From contig CAJKQZ010000071.1 of the NCBI GenBank assembly GCA_905202115.1, positions 1 to 11,037 on the forward strand: a stretch of 11,037 bases of DNA, read 5' to 3'. The stretch is from an uncultured Prevotellaceae bacterium. GTDB lineage: Bacteria; Bacteroidota; Bacteroidia; Bacteroidales; Bacteroidaceae. The position numbers and the translations under genes are program-made. The notes under the pieces were generated by a model that was not told the DNA's origin, made no database searches, and saw only the letters and a list, made by a program, of their open reading frames with translations. Of this stretch, positions 6,420 to 11,037 are shown piece by piece (within the stretch, counting starts at the first letter, position 1; each line of letters opens with the position of its first letter).

Positions 6420-6598
6420 TTTGCGGACAAAAACAGTCACCTGTCAAGTACTTGAAAATCAACAGGTGTATATATGGCAAAAAATATCTCTGAGATAATT
6501 TGAAATATGTCTGAGATATTTTCAATTATGTGCCTTGTATTTTCAATTATCTGCGGGAAGTTTTTTACCTCGTGAAAAAAAATATTTTTTTCCAGGGA
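6420..6598 (+). repeat. Dispersed intergenic repeat, copy R3
   Basis: This is the main content of the 345-base gap 6336-6680; 6336-6419 and 6599-6680 show nothing I can assign. It aligns with R2 along its whole length and with inverted R1 over its first half. It contains nested inverted repeats: CACCTGT (6438-6444) with ACAGGTG (6462-6468), enclosing the perfect palindrome CAAGTACTTG (6445-6454). Further along come two TCTGAGATA half-sites, then CTTGTATTTTCAATT, CTGCGGGAAGTTTTTT and a final A8-TA-T7 symmetrical run (6575-6591). The inner stem changes together in R1 (CGC/GCG) and R3 (TGT/ACA), a hint of conserved pairing, but R2 does not fit it well. Confidence 0.87.
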
Positions 6599-6680
6599 GG
6601 ACATTTTTTATATAATACATGTCTTTTCATTTTCGCTCCGAGTTGTCAGGCTTATCTCTAACTCATACTGATACATAGAT

Positions 6681-7085
6681 ATGAAAATATATGATATTTT
6701 CATGGAGCTGATTAAATATCGGCAGAACATTATTAACAAACGTTATCGTAAAAAACTGCACGATACCGATTTCAGCCTTGTGTGCAGCAACTGTTTCGGT
6801 GGTATCTTTTATCATTGGCTCGGTATGCAGTTTAAGTCGCCTTTTATAAATCTGTTCCTGAGCAATGAAGACTTCATAAAAGCGCTTTCCAATTGGAATG
6901 AATTCCTTGCACAGCCGCTGATTGAGGATTTTCATGCAGGGAAATCATATCCTGTGGGAATAGGATATGACGGTATAAGAGTGGAATTCCAGCATTATAC
7001 CGACTTTGCCTCGGCCAACGAAAAATGGGAGGAGCGCAAGTTGCGTATTATTCCCGACAAGACGATTTTCATGCTGACTAATTAG
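6681..7085 (+). pseudogene. DUF1919 family polysaccharide protein, N-terminal part (amber stop)
   Basis: This frame encodes 134 aa from ATG 6681. It matches DUF1919, a family found in exopolysaccharide and capsule loci whose reaction is not established. Visible family features are FSLVCSNCFGGIFYHWLGM (residues 31-49), SPFINLFLSNEDFIKAL (53-69), YPVGIGYDGIRVEFQHY (90-106) and a KWEERKLRI stretch (115-123), ending KTIFMLTN. At that point homologues usually continue with a charged loop, but here TAG occurs at 7083-7085. The rest of the domain is present in the same frame at 7101-7304. Joined, the two parts give about 206 aa, near the family's usual length. It is the first gene after repeat R3. 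The break next to G6 (7085-7090) is a stop codon, so tract-length change alone would not repair it. Confidence 0.8.
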
Positions 7086-7100
7086 GGGGGAGTAAAAAGT

Positions 7101-7304
7101 GTGGTCGAACAATTTGACAGCCTCCCTCTGAAAAATAAAATCATCTTTACCGACAAACCGTTTCCCGAATGTCGCAGCGCCGTATGGCTGAAAGGCTGGC
7201 AACATAACTGCGGTCGGAACATCTGGCTTACGTCTTCAATTTTCGGGAACCGCTACATTGATCAATTCGATTTGATTGGTTGGATTAATCGCCTACTATC
7301 CTAA
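7101..7304 (+). pseudogene. DUF1919 family protein, C-terminal part
   Basis: This is 67 codons in the same frame as 6681-7085, separated from it only by TAG and five sense codons. It reads VVEQFDSLPLKNKIIFTDKP (after a GTG), then FPECRSAVWLKGW and GYIDQF-like residues to the TAA at 7302-7304. This is the expected C-terminal third of DUF1919 (the F-D-x-L-P-x-K-N-K segment). GTG 7101 could be a start, with GGGGGAG about 6-12 bases upstream, but a 67-aa DUF1919 tail on its own is not known to function. I read it as the continuation of an interrupted gene. The next gene begins 19 bp downstream, after a T8 run. Confidence 0.75.
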
Positions 7305-7323
7305 TTTTTTTTAATTCGAAATT

Positions 7324-8214
7324 ATGACTCCTATAGGTGTTGTTGTAAGAAGCTGCTATGGCGAGCTTCTTAAACGTATGTGTAAAATGGGTTTGATAAA
7401 AGCTTCGAAGTCGCCTTTGAATGTTGTCGAAGATAAAAATCATGCCGGTCACAAAGAGTTGGTGGTTTCTTTAACCAGTTATGGAAGAAGAGTTAAAGAC
7501 GTGGCACCGTATGCTATTATTTCGATGATGAGACAAACCTACAAACCTCATAGGATTGTATTGTGGCTCGATAATGATAATTGGTGCAACGACAATCTTC
7601 CCGCGGAAATAAAAAAACTTCAAAAGAAAGGTCTCGATGTAAGATTCTGTAACGACACAAGATCGTACAAAAAGCTCATACCAGCTCTCGAAGCCTTTCC
7701 CGACGATCTTATTTTTACCATTGACGATGATATCTACTATCCAAAAGATTTGCTTGCCAATGTAATGGAGGCATACAATTGTAATCCTGATGTGATATGT
7801 TGTGTGAGAGGCTATATGCTGCCTGCCGATTCAAATGGACAGTTGGCACAATACAGCACCTGGAAACTGATAAAAAAGGAGAAAACAGGGAGGAAAATTT
7901 TTCCTACAGGCGGGGCCGGGTGTCTTTATCAGAAGCGTCTGCTTCACAAAGACATTACCAATGTAGCTCTTTTTACAAAATTGGCTCCGTTTGCCGACGA
8001 TGTCTGGTTCTTCTTTATGGAGTTTCTTGCCGGTACAGCCATAAAGATACTCGACATAGCAAAAAGGGACTGCATTTCAATGGATTCGTTCTACCAGCAT
8101 TTTCATAAAGGCTCCAACCTATCAGGGTATAATTGCGGCTTAAGTCAGAATGACATTCAAATACGTAATGTAATGGAGCATTACGGTATTACCGATTCCG
8201 ATTTATTAAAATGA
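7324..8214 (+). CDS. Glycosyltransferase, GT-A type (GT2-like)
   Basis: The protein is 296 aa. After an N-terminal extension of about 43 residues without a clear signal peptide comes a GT-A core: ELVVSLTSYGRRVKDV (45-60), SMMRQTYKPHRIVLWLD (67-83), then KLQKKGLDVRFCNDTRSYKK (98-117). The DXD-type metal site is in LIFTIDDDIYYP (D134-D135-D136). The second half has IFPTGGAGCLY and LAPFADDVWFFFM, both recurrent in this subfamily. It would transfer a sugar in assembly of the repeat unit; specificity is unknown. ATG 7324 is the first ATG in frame and lies 19 bp after the DUF1919 stop, so the two are probably cotranscribed. The gene appears intact. It is followed by a decayed GT2 fragment. Confidence 0.87.
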   Translation: MTPIGVVVRSCYGELLKRMCKMGLIKASKSPLNVVEDKNHAGHKELVVSLTSYGRRVKDVAPYAIISMMRQTYKPHRIVLWLDNDNWCNDNLPAEIKKLQKKGLDVRFCNDTRSYKKLIPALEAFPDDLIFTIDDDIYYPKDLLANVMEAYNCNPDVICCVRGYMLPADSNGQLAQYSTWKLIKKEKTGRKIFPTGGAGCLYQKRLLHKDITNVALFTKLAPFADDVWFFFMEFLAGTAIKILDIAKRDCISMDSFYQHFHKGSNLSGYNCGLSQNDIQIRNVMEHYGITDSDLLK

Positions 8215-8247
8215 GTTATTCTGCATTCTCTATTATATACATTCCTT

Positions 8248-8370
8248 ATGCAAGATTATGGTTCGGTTTCGGTAGTCACTCCCACTTATAATTGCGGTCA
8301 GTTTATAGCTATGATCCGCAGCGTGTAGGGACAAAGCTACCGCAACTGCGAACTGCTTATCGTTGAATAA
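8248..8370 (+). pseudogene. Remnant of the 5' end of a GT2 glycosyltransferase gene
   Basis: From ATG 8248 the frame reads MQDYGSVSVVTPTYNCGQFI then AMIRSV, a TAG (8326-8328), GQSYRNCELLIVE and TAA (8368-8370). This is the start of a GT2 enzyme, whose normal form is close to SIVTPTYN...SVQAQSY...ELLIVDDC. The first stop replaces a likely CAG. Past the second stop, TTGCAAAACCAAT would encode C-K-T-N in another frame, consistent with one extra base in the lost VDDC segment. The remainder of the gene is missing and wecC begins 27 bp later. It looks like debris from a past gene replacement at this junction. Confidence 0.8.
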
Positions 8371-8396
8371 TTGCAAAACCAATAATAAATATAAAT

Positions 8397-9617
8397 ATGA
8401 TTAATGTAATTGGACTTGGCTACATCGGCTTGCCTACTGCGCTGATGATGGCCTCTCACGGCATGGAAGTCGTGGGCACAGACAACAACAAGGATTTGGT
8501 CAACACCCTACGTTTGGGTCACACCACATTCAAGGAGGACGGCCTTGATGAGTTGTTTCAAGCTGCTGTCAAAGCTGGTATCAAGTTTACCACCGAGTAT
8601 CAGCAAACTGACATTTACATAGTTTCTGTTCCTACGCCTTACGACAAATTTTCGAAAAAAGTCGATGCCAACTACGTAGTAGCTGCCGTCAAGGACGTGT
8701 TGAAAGTGTGTCACAAAGGGGCTATCGTTGTCATAGAATCCACCGTATCGCCCGGCACTATCGACCGCTTTGTTCGTCCCGAAATAGAGGCGATGGGGTA
8801 TAAAGTTGGTGAGGATATCAATCTCGTACATGCTCCTGAGCGTATTATTCCCGGTAATATGGTTTATGAGCTTCTTCACAACAACCGTACAATTGGTGCT
8901 GACAATCACGAGATAGGCGAGCAGATCAAGAAAATCTACGCTTCGTTCTGTCAGGGCGAAATCGTTGTTACCGACATTCGCACCGCTGAGATGACAAAGG
9001 TAGTGGAGAACACCTTTCGTGCCGTCAACATTGCTTTTGCCAACGAGTTAAGCCGCATCTGCCGTCATGACAACATGGATGTCTATGAGATAATCCGCAT
9101 TTGTAATATGCACCCTCGTGTTAACATTCTTCAACCTGGTCCAGGCGTGGGTGGCCACTGCATTTCCGTTGACCCGTGGTTCTTGGTCGGCGATTATCCG
9201 AGTCTTGCCAAAGTAATCGATGAGTCTATGAAGACCAACGACAGCCAGCCTACCTTTATTCTCAACCGCATATACGAAATTATGAAGGAGAATGGCATCA
9301 CCGACAACCGCCGTGTGGGGCTTTATGGCCTAACTTACAAGGAGAACGTTGACGATGTGCGCGAATCTCCCACGCTTCAAATGCTCGAAGCTCAAGAACG
9401 ACACCTTGCCCGTCCGCTCAAGGTCTACGACCCTCTTATTAGCAAGGACATAGTCCTTAATCAGTACCATGACTTCGAAGAGTTCCTTGTTGGTATCGAA
9501 ATGGTGGTTATCATGGTTAAGCATGATCACATCAAGCAAAATTGGGACAAGTTGCGCAGCAAAGTGATCCTCGATTGCCATAACATTTGCCCTCTAGAAG
9601 GTGTATACCATATCTAA
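8397..9617 (+). CDS. wecC: UDP-N-acetyl-D-mannosamine dehydrogenase
   Basis: The protein is 406 aa, the expected length. It is an NAD-dependent two-step oxidation enzyme that turns UDP-ManNAc into UDP-ManNAcA in the cytoplasm. The N-terminal Rossmann motif is VIGLGYIGLPTA (4-15), followed by TDIYIVSVPTPYD (71-83), ESTVSPGT (114-121) and HAPERIIPGNM (145-155). The central region has TAEMTKVVENTFRAVNIAFA (196-215). The catalytic cysteine is in GPGVGGHCISVDPWFLV (Cys255), and LYGLTYKENVDDVRESP marks the C-terminal domain. The ManNAc type of this UDP-sugar dehydrogenase family is chosen over UDP-glucose dehydrogenase from overall sequence character and from the presence of wecB in the window; the substrate has some uncertainty. 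The start is ATG 8397, directly before the Rossmann strand. It sits behind a GT2 remnant, suggesting it marks a recombination junction. Confidence 0.92.
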   Translation: MINVIGLGYIGLPTALMMASHGMEVVGTDNNKDLVNTLRLGHTTFKEDGLDELFQAAVKAGIKFTTEYQQTDIYIVSVPTPYDKFSKKVDANYVVAAVKDVLKVCHKGAIVVIESTVSPGTIDRFVRPEIEAMGYKVGEDINLVHAPERIIPGNMVYELLHNNRTIGADNHEIGEQIKKIYASFCQGEIVVTDIRTAEMTKVVENTFRAVNIAFANELSRICRHDNMDVYEIIRICNMHPRVNILQPGPGVGGHCISVDPWFLVGDYPSLAKVIDESMKTNDSQPTFILNRIYEIMKENGITDNRRVGLYGLTYKENVDDVRESPTLQMLEAQERHLARPLKVYDPLISKDIVLNQYHDFEEFLVGIEMVVIMVKHDHIKQNWDKLRSKVILDCHNICPLEGVYHI

Positions 9618-9645
9618 GAACGTAAGGACTAAAATTTTTAAGGTA

Positions 9646-10845
9646 ATGAGAATAGGACTTCTAACACAGTTCTATAGGCCTGAAATGGGAGCACCACAGA
9701 ATCGTCTGTATGAGATGGCTTGTGGCCTAAAAGAATTGAATAATGAAGTATTCGTGGTAACGGCTATGCCCAATTATCCCACAGGCAAAATTTTTCCAAA
9801 ATACAAAGGTTTATTCTCTTGTATAGAAACGGAAAATTCTATTGAAATAAAAAGGTATTGGCTATATGCATCAAATGTTAGAAAGACAATTCCTCGAATT
9901 TGGAATATGCTTTCTTTTTCTATCATATCCTTTTGCTGTATCCCATATTTGAAAAAGAAGAAATTGGACTATCTAATTGTTGAAAGCCCTCCATTGACAT
10001 TAGCGTGGGCAGGAAGATGGATAGCCAAGTTCTCAGGAGCTAAATTAATCACAAATATTTCTGATTTATGGCCGTTGTCCGCTAAGGAGCTTGGTGCAAT
10101 GTCTGATGGAGTTTTCTATCACATATTAGAAAAGTTGGAAAATTATATCTATCGCAAATCCCATATCATAATAGGACAGTCTGATGAGATAATTTCGTAC
10201 ATAAAATACCATGGCGGCAAGAATACCTATTTATTTAGGAATGGTGTTGATCCAACTCGGTTTGATTTAAGCAATAAACGAGTTCGGCATTTTGGGGAAC
10301 CCATTCGTATTGTATATGCTGGCTTACTCGGTTTTGCGCAAGGAATTGCAAATATATGCCGTAATGTCAATTTCAAAAAATTGCAAGTCGAGTTCCATAT
10401 TTATGGAGCAGGCGGCGAACAAAATGAAATAGAGGAAATAATCAGGGAGAATCCTGACAATGGTATATTTTATCATGGCATAGTTTCTCGCGATGAACTT
10501 CCAAATGTTTTGCTTCAAGCAGATATGAGCCTTATTCCATTGGTGAGAAATATCTATGGAGCCGTTCCGTCCAAGATATATGAATCAATGGCTGCTGGAT
10601 TACCTATTATGTTTATGGGAGGAGGAGAAGGGGCAAAAATAGTTTCAAATAATAAGCTTGGATTGGTAGCCGGATCTAAAGATTATGAAGTTCTCAAGAA
10701 AAATATCCTTTATTTGGTTTCTCATTCAGAAGATATAACTGCAATGACAGAAAACTGTATTGAATCAGCGAATTTGAGGTTCAATAGACCGAAACAAATA
10801 GCTTCATTAAATGAATATTTGACGAAATATATCAAAGCAGACTAA
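9646..10845 (+). CDS. GT4 family glycosyltransferase (WbuB-like)
   Basis: The protein is 399 aa and intact. The GT-B N-domain opens with MRIGLLTQFYRPEMGAPQNR and carries VVTAMPNYPTGKIFP (37-51), typical of the WbuB-like subgroup. NISDLWPLSAKELG (137-150) and LFRNGVDPTRF (196-206) precede the donor domain. There, RIVYAGLLGFAQG (221-233) and AVPSKIYESMAAGLP (306-320, Glu313) form the GT4 donor site. WbuB-like enzymes in other bacteria transfer N-acetyl-fucosamine-type sugars; whether that applies here is unknown. I chose ATG 9646 because the conserved RIGLLTQ strand begins there, 28 bp after wecC; a GTG at 9601 would overlap the wecC stop. The gene is noticeably more A/T-rich than wecC, suggesting separate origins. 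The aminotransferase starts 47 bp downstream. Confidence 0.92.
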   Translation: MRIGLLTQFYRPEMGAPQNRLYEMACGLKELNNEVFVVTAMPNYPTGKIFPKYKGLFSCIETENSIEIKRYWLYASNVRKTIPRIWNMLSFSIISFCCIPYLKKKKLDYLIVESPPLTLAWAGRWIAKFSGAKLITNISDLWPLSAKELGAMSDGVFYHILEKLENYIYRKSHIIIGQSDEIISYIKYHGGKNTYLFRNGVDPTRFDLSNKRVRHFGEPIRIVYAGLLGFAQGIANICRNVNFKKLQVEFHIYGAGGEQNEIEEIIRENPDNGIFYHGIVSRDELPNVLLQADMSLIPLVRNIYGAVPSKIYESMAAGLPIMFMGGGEGAKIVSNNKLGLVAGSKDYEVLKKNILYLVSHSEDITAMTENCIESANLRFNRPKQIASLNEYLTKYIKAD

Positions 10846-10892
10846 TATTTGTCTTATCATTCTCAAGAATATGGAAAAATAATATCAACATT

Positions 10893-11037
10893 ATGAGGAA
10901 TATCCCCTTTTCTCCGCCTGATATGTCGGAGGCGGAAATCCAAGAAGTCGCGGAGGCTCTTCGTTCGGGCTGGATTACCACTGGACCTAAGACTAAAGAG
11001 TTCGAGCGTTTGATTTCTATGTGTTGCCAGACAGTGC
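10893..11037 (+). CDS. DegT/DnrJ/EryC1/StrS aminotransferase, 5' end (partial)
   Basis: Only the first 48 codons are in the window; the frame is open to the edge. It reads MRNIPFSPPDMSEAEIQEVA, then ALRSGWITTGPKTKEFERL, the conserved start of the PLP-dependent sugar aminotransferase family. The catalytic lysine and substrate-binding regions lie beyond the window, so the sugar cannot be named. Enzymes of this family make nucleotide-linked amino sugars by transaminating a keto intermediate, which fits the ManNAcA genes just upstream. It is probably in the same transcript as wecC and the GT4 gene. Confidence 0.9.
   Translation, partial: MRNIPFSPPDMSEAEIQEVAEALRSGWITTGPKTKEFERLISMCCQTV

Noticed and set aside
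1..6598. R1-R3 as integron attC sites or a CRISPR array
   Set aside because: There are multi-gene blocks between copies, no clear attC core sites, no integrase in view, mixed orientation, and no regular short repeat-spacer spacing.
6599..6680. Bacteroidales-type promoter (TTTG and TAnnTTTG boxes) upstream of DUF1919
   Set aside because: The region is A/T-rich, but no pair of boxes with acceptable spacing could be identified by eye.
7085..7090. G6 run in the DUF1919 gene as a third slippage switch
   Set aside because: The frame is the same on both sides and the stop codon TAG lies at the start of the run, so adding or removing G cannot restore the protein.

Overview
This window looks like the inside of a capsular or exopolysaccharide (surface glycan) biosynthesis locus of a Bacteroidota bacterium, most likely a member of the Bacteroidales. 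The grounds are the gene content (Wzy-type polymerase, GT32, GT2 and GT4 glycosyltransferases, hexapeptide acetyltransferase, DUF1919, WecB, WecC, DegT-type aminotransferase), the A/T-rich intergenic DNA, the lack of strong Shine-Dalgarno sequences and the patchwork base composition. The order-level placement is an inference. All recognised genes lie on the + strand. No tRNA, rRNA, CRISPR array, transposase or recombinase gene was seen. Wzx flippase, chain-length control and initiating transferase genes are not in the window.

Layout. (1) 1-91: a truncated, inverted copy (R1) of a dispersed intergenic repeat; 92-185 holds nothing I can assign. (2) 186-2721, block A: a serine-acetyltransferase-like O-acetyltransferase (frame broken at a G9 tract), a GT32 glycosyltransferase and a Wzy-like polymerase. 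(3) 2722-3111: a 390-base gap; 2722-2838 shows nothing assignable, and about 2839-3020 is repeat copy R2, with a 16-bp perfect hairpin. (4) 3112-6335, block B: a GT2 glycosyltransferase, wecB (UDP-GlcNAc 2-epimerase) and a GT4 glycosyltransferase (frame broken at a C8 tract). (5) 6336-6680: a 345-base gap; about 6420-6598 is repeat copy R3, in the same orientation as R2, and the rest is unassigned. (6) 6681-8214, block C: a DUF1919 gene interrupted by an in-frame amber codon next to a G6 tract, then a second GT-A-type glycosyltransferase. (7) 8215-8396: a decayed 5' remnant of a GT2 gene. (8) 8397-11037, block D: wecC (UDP-ManNAc dehydrogenase), a GT4 glycosyltransferase and the 5' end of a DegT/DnrJ/EryC1/StrS aminotransferase that runs off the window.

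How the genes fit together. WecB and WecC together convert UDP-GlcNAc to UDP-ManNAc and then UDP-ManNAcA, so the repeat unit probably contains N-acetylmannosaminuronic acid. The aminotransferase suggests an additional amino sugar. Five glycosyltransferases (GT32, two GT-A/GT2-like, two GT4) would build the repeat unit, the Wzy-like protein would polymerise it, and the acetyltransferase and DUF1919 protein could decorate it.

The most interesting signals are two long G/C homopolymers (G9 at 288-296, C8 at 5571-5578). Each sits exactly where one otherwise full-length gene changes frame, and a one-base change in tract length restores a complete protein. This is what a slipped-strand phase-variable (contingency) glycan locus would look like, although homopolymer sequencing error would look identical here. 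The second signal is the three-copy structured intergenic repeat that punctuates the gene blocks.
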